Source: JADFNO01 sp965369945
Lineage (GTDB): Bacteria > Planctomycetota > Phycisphaerae > Phycisphaerales > SM1A02
Assembly: GCA_965369945.1 (NCBI GenBank)
Contig: CBDUST010000090.1
Coordinates: forward strand, 1-14,120
DNA: 14,120 nt
Direction of reading: 5' to 3'
Part shown: piece by piece, positions 7,287-13,908 of the stretch
Layout: the number at the start of each line of letters is the position of its first letter
How positions within the stretch are numbered: the stretch's first letter is position 1
The notes under the pieces: model-generated
The model's database searches: none
The model's input: the letters and a program-made list of their open reading frames with translations, nothing else
What the model was told of the DNA's origin: nothing
Position numbers and translations under genes: made by a program

Positions 7287-9788
7287 TCATGAAGGAGTTC
7301 GGATCACCTGCACCCGGTTGTTCCGGGAATCGAGCACGAAAATACTGTGCTGATCGCCGTCAACAGCCCATGGCGAGTGCAATTCACCGTCCCCGGTGCC
7401 GGGCCGACCGAAAATGCCCAAACTCACGCCTTCCCTGGAGAGGCGTTGGACGCGGTTGTTGCCGTACTCACAGACCAGCAGTGAGCCGTCATCAAGCCCC
7501 ATCAGACTATAGGGATAGGCCAACTCGCCGGGCCCGCGGCCGTACCCGCCGAGGACGCGAAGCACATTTCCGGCCGGATCGACCACCACGATTCGATGAT
7601 TGCAAGCGTCGGCAATGAAAAGCTCACTGCGATCCAAGCTAAAGAGCATCGACTGCGGGCGGCTGTATTGCCCGACCTCGGCGCCGTATGACCCAAAGCC
7701 ACATAGATACTCACCCTCGGCGGAGAACACCTGGATGCGGTCGTTACTGCCGCCGTACTCGGAAACATAAATCCGTCCGTCGGGTCCAAAGGCGACATCA
7801 GTTGGATAGATGAACTCCCCCGGGCCTTGGCCGTACCGGCCGAATCGCATCAGCTCGTTGCCTTGGTTGTCGTAGGCAATGATGCGCTGATAGTGTGTGT
7901 CTGCGACAAAGACTCGGCCATCGGGGGCAATGCTAATGCCGGTCGGCTTGCCGTTCTCGCGCTGCGGCATGCGCCATTGGATTTGCGGTCGGCCGTCGAA
8001 TCCGAATCGCTGCACCCGCGCCGTCTTATCCACGATGTAGACAAATTGATGTTGTGCATCGACCGCTAAGGCACGCGGGTAGTCAAACTGCCCCAGAGAG
8101 ATACCGGGCGAGCCGAAGGTGAGGGTCGTTTCAAGCGGTTGTTGTGTTTTTGGATCAGCTGCTTCACATCCAACGAGGGTCAGTGCAAAGGCTATGACAA
8201 TTCCGGGGGCGGTCGCGCGAAACAGTGATTTGCGGACAAAGGCCCAGGCGAGCACGGCGATGAGCGCTGCGGTGAGCGCTGCGCCGATGAGCACGAGTGA
8301 TGCAAACATCACCGTATCCGGACGTTGATAGTGCAGCGCGTTGAGCACCGCCGCAGCGAGGGAGCCTGGTCCTGGCGGCTGGAGCCGGGCTGTTACTGGA
8401 ATTTCGCTCAGCGATAGTGCGGTCACGATCGCCATCACCCCAAGTCCCGCCGCCAACAGGCGCGGCCAGGATGATGCAAACAACCCACCCATCGTTTGGG
8501 CCCCATCAAGCCTGCGCAGGGCTGTCAGATCGCGCGGCTCACGCACGGCCAGCCATCGACCGAGCAGCGCACCGACGAACCCGAAGCGTGCTAGGTAACC
8601 AGCGATGAGAATAATCGGTTTCGAGTAGATCACGTCTGCTACGGTCTGGGTTGGGGTAATTGGCAACGGGATGTTGTATGCAGCTTCCAGAGCGACGGCC
8701 ACGATGGTGCCGGGCACGAGGGCGACGAAGACCCAGCCCAAAGCTTGGAGATGTGCGAGCGTTCGAACCAGCGGTCGATGATCCTGCCATGCCGCGGCAA
8801 GACCGATTGCGATGACTGCGGCAAACGCTCCACTGAGCAAAGCCAGGGTGCTCGTTGACGCGACCGCCGGTCCGTACAGGGCGAAGAACTCGCCGATCTG
8901 GCCGGCTTCTCCGAGATTCGTAGCGAACACAAGCACGGGGCCGAGTACGGACACCAGCCAGATCGCGACTGTTGCGCTAAGCGCGGCTTTGGTAAACGAT
9001 GTTGAGCGCTTCGCACTTGACGGCAGGGCTGCACCAAGCAGCAGCCATACGACGACAGCACCCGCGGCTGCAATTCCAATTGCCGGCGTAGCGACCAAGA
9101 GAAGTTGAGGAGCGTTCGCTCCCAGGGCATCGACTGCCCGAAGTTCGTTGCCGAACGTGAAAATCCCGGCCAGATCGAAGCTCGTGGTGTTGTTGAAGAT
9201 CACGAGGAAGACGATGAGTCCTCCCAGCGCAAGGCCGCGACAGTCGTAACGAAGTCGCGCAAGAATTCGTCGCAACGGTCCGACGCTATCCAGTCGAAGC
9301 AACTCTTCGCGCTGGGCTGGTGTCGCGGCGGCGGACCCGGCAACACACCATGCAACCAGCGGCCACGACCAACACACTAAGCCAACAAGAAGTGTCGCAC
9401 CTTTGAGCAAGCGGGCACGGTCTTCGGCTTGAATCGCCCAACTAAAAAGATCCGAGCCTTCAGGCCACACTTGCCACCAACACCAAAATACCACGTAGGC
9501 CGGGACACAGATCGGCGCGAGCATCGCTGCGGCCAACGGGACGAAGCCTCGGCCGGGTAGTGCACGGCCCAAGACCCGGCCCGGCACCCAGCCGACGACG
9601 ACCGCGACAACCGCGACGCTCAGCGCCCATGCAGTCGTCACAAGTAGTAGTTCAACGACGCCGCGCGGTTGGACTTCGGTTACGGACGACTGGCCTAGCG
9701 ATGCGATCAGCGCAATCACGGGATATGCCACGACCGCCAGCCACAGCAGCATTGCAATCCCCGGCAAAACCCATCCGCTACGGCGCAT
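7287..9788 (-). CDS. ABC permease fused to NHL-propeller lipoprotein-like domain
   Basis: An 833-residue, two-part protein. Residues 1-520 are an FbpB/ThiP-type importer permease with about twelve membrane helices in two halves. The first half has an EAA-like cytoplasmic loop at about 160-182 (EELLRLDSVG, then ARLRY). The second-half loop at about 417-443 is degenerate. Directly after the last permease helix comes a second hydrophobic stretch ending in LVGC at 538-541, exactly like a lipoprotein signal peptide. Residues 556-833 then form six NHL repeats (RIQVFSAEG, HRIVVVDPAG, NRVQRLSREG and others), a beta-propeller that should sit outside the cytoplasm. No stop separates the parts. It overlaps the upstream binding-protein gene by 11 bp and lacks its own Shine-Dalgarno. 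An internal GTG at 8255 could also start a separate lipoprotein. No ABC ATPase lies in the window. Both halves are firm; the fusion's function is not. Confidence 0.87.
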   Translation of the reverse strand: MRRSGWVLPGIAMLLWLAVVAYPVIALIASLGQSSVTEVQPRGVVELLLVTTAWALSVAVVAVVVGWVPGRVLGRALPGRGFVPLAAAMLAPICVPAYVVFWCWWQVWPEGSDLFSWAIQAEDRARLLKGATLLVGLVCWSWPLVAWCVAGSAAATPAQREELLRLDSVGPLRRILARLRYDCRGLALGGLIVFLVIFNNTTSFDLAGIFTFGNELRAVDALGANAPQLLLVATPAIGIAAAGAVVVWLLLGAALPSSAKRSTSFTKAALSATVAIWLVSVLGPVLVFATNLGEAGQIGEFFALYGPAVASTSTLALLSGAFAAVIAIGLAAAWQDHRPLVRTLAHLQALGWVFVALVPGTIVAVALEAAYNIPLPITPTQTVADVIYSKPIILIAGYLARFGFVGALLGRWLAVREPRDLTALRRLDGAQTMGGLFASSWPRLLAAGLGVMAIVTALSLSEIPVTARLQPPGPGSLAAAVLNALHYQRPDTVMFASLVLIGAALTAALIAVLAWAFVRKSLFRATAPGIVIAFALTLVGCEAADPKTQQPLETTLTFGSPGISLGQFDYPRALAVDAQHQFVYIVDKTARVQRFGFDGRPQIQWRMPQRENGKPTGISIAPDGRVFVADTHYQRIIAYDNQGNELMRFGRYGQGPGEFIYPTDVAFGPDGRIYVSEYGGSNDRIQVFSAEGEYLCGFGSYGAEVGQYSRPQSMLFSLDRSELFIADACNHRIVVVDPAGNVLRVLGGYGRGPGELAYPYSLMGLDDGSLLVCEYGNNRVQRLSREGVSLGIFGRPGTGDGELHSPWAVDGDQHSIFVLDSRNNRVQVIRTPS

Positions 9789-10914
9789 CGTCGTGGTTCT
9801 TGTCGGCCAATCGTCGCATGGCTTGATCTATAGCGGTGCGCATCATGGCGGCTGCCGTTACATATCTCACGCGCAGCGGATCGGGCACCTGGTACTCAGA
9901 GTATTCATCGGCAAGGCCCGGACGAACCGGAATGTTGTGCGAGACCGATTCAGCGAGCGAACGCTCAACCTGCTCTGAGAGAAGGAAGTCAATCAGTTGT
10001 GCTGCCGTTTGGGGATTGGGTCCGCCGGCAACACGAGCTACGGTGTTGGGGATCAGCAGCGTGCCGGTTCCATCATTGCCAAACCCTGCCGCATGACGCG
10101 GATAGATAAGTCGAACGTTCGCGCCTTGAGCCTGTGCGGCCCACACGTCATCTGTATCGGTGAGGCCGAGGTCAGCTTCGCCGTCGGTCACGGCCCGCAC
10201 TACGCCGGCGTTCCCGCTTGGGAGTAACCGCACGTTGTTCTCAGCGAGGCCGTCGAGAAAGGCGGTGTAGTAGGCAGCGCCCATGATGCTCGTCCAATAG
10301 GCTTTCATGGCTGCAAGGTGGCCGCCGGTCGTCCCGAAGCGCGGGTCGGCCATGACGATCCGCCCCTTGAAACGCGCATCGCACAGCCCCATCCACGTGT
10401 CGGGAAGTTCATCTTCTGCGACGCGATCCGGGGCGTAGACGATCACTCGGGCTCGGGCCGCAAAGCCGTACCATCGATTCTTTGGGTCGCGGAAAGTGCG
10501 CGGCCAATCGATCGTTGTCTCGGATTCGTATGGCTCCAGCACACCTTCATCAGCAAGATTGATGGTCATAAAGACTTCGGATGACCAGAACACATCTGCT
10601 TGGGGGTTGTCGCTTTCAGCTCGCAGTCGCTGCACCAAGCCTGTGGTTTTCTTCGCTTCGACGTCGGTAACCAGATCGACCCGAATGCCGGTTTGCTCCC
10701 GGAATTCGCGGATCACCTGCCGGGCGATGTGTTCATCAGCCGAGACGTAGAGGACAACGTGTGGTTCGTTCGCCGATCCATCGCACCCGGCCAGCGTCAA
10801 GAGCAAAGCTGCGACGATCGCAATGCATCGGCCACGTGGCAAGTCGTGGTGATCGTCACAACGAGACGGATTGGTGCGGAGTCGGCTCGACTCAGTCGTC
10901 GGAGTCGGTTTCAT
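9778..10914 (-). CDS. ABC transporter solute-binding lipoprotein (ferric-iron type fold)
   Basis: A 378-residue extracytoplasmic binding protein. A lipoprotein signal ends in LAGC (Cys44). The mature part resembles FbpA/FutA-like proteins: VVLYVSADEHIARQVIREF, ADVFWSSE at 107-113, WYGFAARARVIVY at 148-160, and GEADLGL at 245-251. At 252-256, where ferric binders usually carry NHYY, this protein reads TDTDD, so ferric-iron binding is doubtful; another small ligand is possible. ATG at 10914 gives an unusually long 30-residue charged leader before the hydrophobic core. A TTG at residue 25 (position 10842) would give a normal 20-residue signal, but neither start has a good Shine-Dalgarno. With the ATG, the gene overlaps the upstream gene by 23 bp. 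The permease gene starts 11 bp before this one ends, so the two products are surely partners. Confidence 0.88.
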   Translation of the reverse strand: MKPTPTTESSRLRTNPSRCDDHHDLPRGRCIAIVAALLLTLAGCDGSANEPHVVLYVSADEHIARQVIREFREQTGIRVDLVTDVEAKKTTGLVQRLRAESDNPQADVFWSSEVFMTINLADEGVLEPYESETTIDWPRTFRDPKNRWYGFAARARVIVYAPDRVAEDELPDTWMGLCDARFKGRIVMADPRFGTTGGHLAAMKAYWTSIMGAAYYTAFLDGLAENNVRLLPSGNAGVVRAVTDGEADLGLTDTDDVWAAQAQGANVRLIYPRHAAGFGNDGTGTLLIPNTVARVAGGPNPQTAAQLIDFLLSEQVERSLAESVSHNIPVRPGLADEYSEYQVPDPLRVRYVTAAAMMRTAIDQAMRRLADKNHDDAP

Positions 10915-12613
10915 CTGGCGGCGGCGCGTCTGCCGATTCCTCAGTGGTTTGCTCGACGGCCTCGACGAACTTCTTCAGCTCGCCGAAGTAATGTTTTTGA
11001 GGTTCGTGGTAGCGACGCGGAAGCTCGTCTTCGGTCAGCCCTTCCTCATAGCCTTCGGCCACAGCCGCGGACACCTGCTTGAGCTGGGCCTGCGATTGGC
11101 CGGTGACTTGCGGCCCGTCAACGAGCCAGCGAGCGATGATGTCCCCTGAAGAGGTTTTGGTGCGGGCCTGCTCGATCTTGGTGCCGCTTGGGGTTCGCTT
11201 GATCGGTGCAATGCCGCCTGCACCTTGGCCACGATTCCCGAATGCGCCCCTTCGACTCCATTGCTGCATCGCTTGCTGCAAGGCCAACCCCTGGCCGAGT
11301 CCGTCGCACTGCCCCTGGCACATGGCAGCGGCGGCTTGGGCTTGCTTGAGCATTTGCTGCATCGCCTCCAGCTGATTGAGTTGGTTGCCCATCTGTTGGC
11401 CGGCGGGACCAAGCTGCCCCGCCTGCATCGCCTGAGCCATTTGCTGCATCGCTTGAGCCATGCCCTGCATCTGCTGAGCCGCAGCCTGCTGGGCTTGAGC
11501 CATTTGCATCAACTGCTGCTTTTGCTGCTGATTGAGGTTGGGGTTGTCTTGAATGGCCTGCTGCAATGCTTGCGGATTCTGGGCCAACTGCGGATTCATC
11601 CCCGCCTGCTGCAATAGCTGCTCCATCTCCTGCTGTTGCTTGGCAAGCTCCTCCATCTGTTTGGCCAAATCTTGAAGCTGCTGGGCGAGTTGCTTCTTTT
11701 GCTCGTCGTTCATGTCGCCGTTTTGAGCCTCAGCCAACAGCTTCTCCAGCGCTTTGGCGGCGGCAGCGAAGTCACCCTTGGCCATCGCTTCAGCTAAGTC
11801 CTTGGCGGGCCCGTCGTCCGGTGTCTTGAGTTGCTGTAACGACTTTTGCAATGTTTCAGCCGTCTTGCCTTTGGTGCCGTTGAGAATCTCGTCGAGGCGT
11901 TTGTTGAGATCCGTCAGCTTCTTGATCGCGTTGCGCTTCACTTGCTCCTTGGACTTGGGCGCTTTGGGATCGATGCCCTCATTGGACAGTTCGCCCTCCA
12001 AGTCGGAAAACTCTTTGCGAAGCTCGGGGTTATCTTTGATCTGCTTGATGACCGCGTCGATCGCCTCGTCACGTTGCTGCTTGGCGTCGATGATACTTTG
12101 ATCCGATATGGTTTCGTCCGCGGCAAACAGGTCCAGCGCCGGGACGAACCACAGCGCCACCGCCAGCGCGACCAACCCCGGGCTGAGCCACCATCGTCGA
12201 GGTGCTTGAACGCTGAAGCGCCGAGAGACCTGCTCGCGAACCCGTGGGTCACGAGCTGTTTGCGTTGCATCATCCAGCGCCGTTCGCGCAAACGCATCAT
12301 TGCGCTCTTTGCAATGCAGGGCCGTCGAGAGTTTCTCGTGCAGATCCAAGCGGTGATCGACTTCGATCGCCACTTGAAGTTCGGTGCGTCGAGCGACGTA
12401 CCAGAGCCGACCGGCGACCGCCAAGCCAACCGCTACGAGGCCGGGCAGAATCCACTGCCAGGGGAAGAACGTCTGCGGCCCGATTCGCTCCGCCGCCAAC
12501 ATGATCAGAATCACGATCCCCAGGAGCACCGTAATCAAGTGTGCCTTGCCGATGAATGACGCGATTTCCAGTCGTCGGGCTGCCGTCTTCAGGATCGATC
12601 GAATTTCGCTCAT
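10892..12613 (-). CDS. Gln/Met-rich coiled-coil membrane protein, first gene of the operon
   Basis: A 573-residue protein of the kind often found beside MoxR/DUF58 genes in planctomycetes and loosely compared with DUF4175 proteins. Hydrophobic segments lie at about 25-42, 53-74 and 142-160. A long predicted helical region from about 170 to 455 follows. Its middle (301-455) is dominated by Gln, Met, Ala and Leu in QQMAQAMQ-like runs. Near the end, ELPRRYHEPQKHYFGELKKF (529-548) resembles a short conserved motif I associate with this family; an acidic tail closes the protein. Function is unknown; a periplasmic or cytoplasmic scaffold is plausible. The ATG has GAGGT eight bases upstream. The region before it is the best place for the operon promoter. 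Its end overlaps the binding-protein gene by 23 bp. Confidence 0.82.
   Translation of the reverse strand: MSEIRSILKTAARRLEIASFIGKAHLITVLLGIVILIMLAAERIGPQTFFPWQWILPGLVAVGLAVAGRLWYVARRTELQVAIEVDHRLDLHEKLSTALHCKERNDAFARTALDDATQTARDPRVREQVSRRFSVQAPRRWWLSPGLVALAVALWFVPALDLFAADETISDQSIIDAKQQRDEAIDAVIKQIKDNPELRKEFSDLEGELSNEGIDPKAPKSKEQVKRNAIKKLTDLNKRLDEILNGTKGKTAETLQKSLQQLKTPDDGPAKDLAEAMAKGDFAAAAKALEKLLAEAQNGDMNDEQKKQLAQQLQDLAKQMEELAKQQQEMEQLLQQAGMNPQLAQNPQALQQAIQDNPNLNQQQKQQLMQMAQAQQAAAQQMQGMAQAMQQMAQAMQAGQLGPAGQQMGNQLNQLEAMQQMLKQAQAAAAMCQGQCDGLGQGLALQQAMQQWSRRGAFGNRGQGAGGIAPIKRTPSGTKIEQARTKTSSGDIIARWLVDGPQVTGQSQAQLKQVSAAVAEGYEEGLTEDELPRRYHEPQKHYFGELKKFVEAVEQTTEESADAPPPDETDSDD
11249..11713 (-). repeat. 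Low-complexity Gln/Met/Ala coding tract
   Basis: Codons 301-455 of the first operon gene repeat CAG, CAA, ATG and GCN, giving QQ, MQQMAQAM and AQQAAAQQ runs. On the plus strand this shows as recurring TTGCTGCAT and TTGAGCCAT words. The pattern is imperfect, without a fixed period, and fits a long amphipathic helix. Such tracts can change length by slippage. Confidence 0.65.
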
Positions 12614-12642
12614 GGCTTATCACCTCACGTGGAGCGGCGCTC

Positions 12643-12671
12643 TGGAACCATCTTGAACCACCCTGGAACCA
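12643..12671. repeat. Three 8-bp direct repeats, helical spacing
   Basis: TGGAACCA at 12643-12650, TTGAACCA at 12653-12660 and TGGAACCA at 12664-12671 recur every 10-11 bp, so they face the same side of the helix. Each unit is itself nearly palindromic (TGG..CCA). They lie 30-58 bp before the first operon gene, just downstream of a possible minus-strand -10. A regulator-binding array is the natural reading; no regulator gene is in the window. Confidence 0.45.
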
Positions 12672-12763
12672 TTCGCCACCATACTCGTATCGGTTCGACG
12701 TACTCTGGGGACCGCTAGTTCGCCTCAATCGGGTAGGGGGTAGGGACCGATCACCGTGAATGA

Positions 12764-12769
12764 TATGAT
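12764..12769 (+). promoter_or_regulatory. Possible -10 box (TATGAT)
   Basis: TATGAT differs from TATAAT at one base and lies 77 bp before the preferred start of the plus-strand gene. The hexamer 17 bp upstream (TAGGGA) does not resemble TTGACA, so this rests on the -10 alone. Confidence 0.25.
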
Positions 12770-12796
12770 AAACCGGCTCGCCCGAACCACACTAAT

Positions 12797-12820
12797 CTGA
12801 GGATCTCTGAAACCCCTCAG
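12797..12820. repeat. Inverted repeat before the exported-protein gene
   Basis: CTGAGG (12797-12802) and CCTCAG (12815-12820) form a 6-bp dyad around a 12-bp spacer. It ends 25 bp before the preferred ATG. It would fall in the 5' leader or act as an operator. Confidence 0.3.
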
Positions 12821-12845
12821 AATGCTCAGGAAAGGATCACCGGCC

Positions 12846-13637
12846 ATGTTCAAGCAGTTTGGTCGACCAACATTGTTAGCGTGCCTGGCGGCGGCCGCCT
12901 TATTGGCCTCGCCAGGCACTGCAGCCGCCCAGAACGATCGCGATCTGCGAGATGAGAATCAGCGACTCAAGACCGAGGTCAGGCAGCTGACGCGAGAGTT
13001 GGACGCCGCCAAGGCCCGGATCGAGAAGCTAGAGCGCCAGGTCGAGAGCCTGCGGACGAGTCTTACCGCGGCCCGCAGATATACGCCGACCCAACCTGCC
13101 CCGCTGGAGCCGGACCCGGTCTCGATCGACGAATCGATTCCGACGGCAAGCCCACGGGCCTTACTCAGCGCGCTTAAGAAAAGCTACGCGCAGGCGATGG
13201 GCAGCTTGGAGCGAGGCGATGAGGGCGGTGCCGATCGCACTGCATACATGCGGGCGGTTGATCGGTGGGCCGCAGCGGCCAACCGTGAGTACCGCACCAA
13301 GATCGTCTGGCACGTTCAAGTGCTCAGCACCAATCCGACACGGCACGGACTGGACGTGAAGGTTCAAGCGGTCGATCCCAAGACGGGCACGAAACTCGGC
13401 GATCCTTTCGTCGTCGCGTTGCAGCGCACAGCTGCACGACGCTACGAGCAACTTCAGCAACGCTCAGGTTCCGATGTGCTGGTCCTCAGTGGGACGCTGC
13501 ACCCGCAGATTATCCAGAACCCGCGGCGCGCTGTCGTCGGGGCGTTTGACAATCCCCGCTTCATCGGCCCCTATGCGGAACTGCGGCTGACCGTGGATGG
13601 AACGACCCTCTTGCCGCCGACGGACGAGGATTCCTAG
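12846..13637 (+). CDS. Exported coiled-coil protein of unknown function
   Basis: With the ATG at 12846 the protein has 263 residues and begins with a standard Sec signal (MFKQFGRP, a Leu/Ala core, then GTAAAQND with likely cleavage after AAA). AAGGA lies nine bases before this ATG; the earlier in-frame ATG at 12822 has no ribosome site and would spoil the signal by adding eight residues. A heptad-rich coiled coil covers about residues 30-75 of the precursor (RLKTEVRQLTRELDAAKARI). A Pro-rich linker follows, then a roughly 150-residue domain I do not recognise, with alternating strands such as KIVWHVQVLS and LDVKVQAVD. No membrane anchor or lipobox is seen, so it should be periplasmic or secreted. 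It is divergent from the operon, and a functional link is not shown. Confidence 0.75.
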   Translation: MFKQFGRPTLLACLAAAALLASPGTAAAQNDRDLRDENQRLKTEVRQLTRELDAAKARIEKLERQVESLRTSLTAARRYTPTQPAPLEPDPVSIDESIPTASPRALLSALKKSYAQAMGSLERGDEGGADRTAYMRAVDRWAAAANREYRTKIVWHVQVLSTNPTRHGLDVKVQAVDPKTGTKLGDPFVVALQRTAARRYEQLQQRSGSDVLVLSGTLHPQIIQNPRRAVVGAFDNPRFIGPYAELRLTVDGTTLLPPTDEDS

Positions 13638-13908
13638 CGCAGTTTCACTGAAGACGTAGCGGCTGCGTGCGCTCGTCATCGAACGTCACGGTGAATTTGC
13701 CGGTCCGAACCGGTCTTGAGGCAGGTATCGAGTCCCTATTCTGCCATGGCATGACGCTACAAGAGCATTGAAACTGCTCTAGGGGGCGAACCACGGTCGT
13801 TGTTGTAATCGCAATACCCCCGGCACACCCGGCAACGCGTTCGGTGCGTTACCGGGGGTGCCGGGGGTTGGTTCTTTCCGGGGGCGGGGGCCCTTCCGGC
13901 GCCGGGGG
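13638..13908. other. Convergent intergenic region
   Basis: No known gene is supported. From left to right it contains a possible 35-codon minus-strand ORF (13645-13752; see findings), a small hairpin (AGAGCA 13762-13767 with TGCTCT 13775-13780), the large hairpin at 13817-13867, and five G5 runs ending just beyond the stop of the right-edge gene. Confidence 0.5.
13817..13867. terminator. Large hairpin between convergent genes, possible bidirectional terminator
   Basis: Two 22-bp arms (13817-13838 and 13846-13867) pair with only two mismatches around the 7-nt loop GTTCGGT; one more A-T pair (13816-13868) extends it. On the plus strand it is followed by TTGGTTCTTT, which is fairly T-rich; on the minus strand by TATTGCGATT, which is weaker. 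It lies 180 bp after the exported-protein gene and 42 bp after the stop of the right-edge gene. Its place between converging genes supports a terminator role, although neither U-tract is classical. Confidence 0.55.

Larger units (their letters stand above)
12614..12821. promoter_or_regulatory. Divergent intergenic region
   Basis: This gap separates the minus-strand operon from the plus-strand exported-protein gene and must hold both promoters unless they are read through. Seen inside it are a Shine-Dalgarno for the operon (GAGGT, 12622-12626), a three-copy direct repeat (12643-12671), a -10-like TATGGT on the minus strand (12678-12683), a -10-like TATGAT on the plus strand (12764-12769), and an inverted repeat (12797-12820). 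No convincing -35 hexamer was found for either -10. Confidence 0.5.

Noticed and set aside
8253..8255. Internal GTG as the start of a separate NHL lipoprotein gene
   Set aside because: It would fit a lipoprotein signal loosely, but no stop ends the permease frame before it and no clear ribosome site precedes it, so I kept a single fused gene. It remains an alternative.
11846..12559. 237-codon plus-strand ORF, and a Leu/His-rich ORF at 11225-11617
   Set aside because: Both are antisense to the Gln/Met-rich gene; the Leu/His composition is the mirror of its CAG/CAA codons.
12822..12845. Earlier ATG for the exported-protein gene
   Set aside because: No Shine-Dalgarno precedes it, and it adds eight residues before a complete Sec signal. 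The ATG at 12846 has AAGGA nine bases upstream.
13852..13908. CRISPR-like or tandem repeat array made of CCGGGGG words
   Set aside because: The repeats are only 7 bp with irregular spacing and no spacers; G-rich low complexity explains them.
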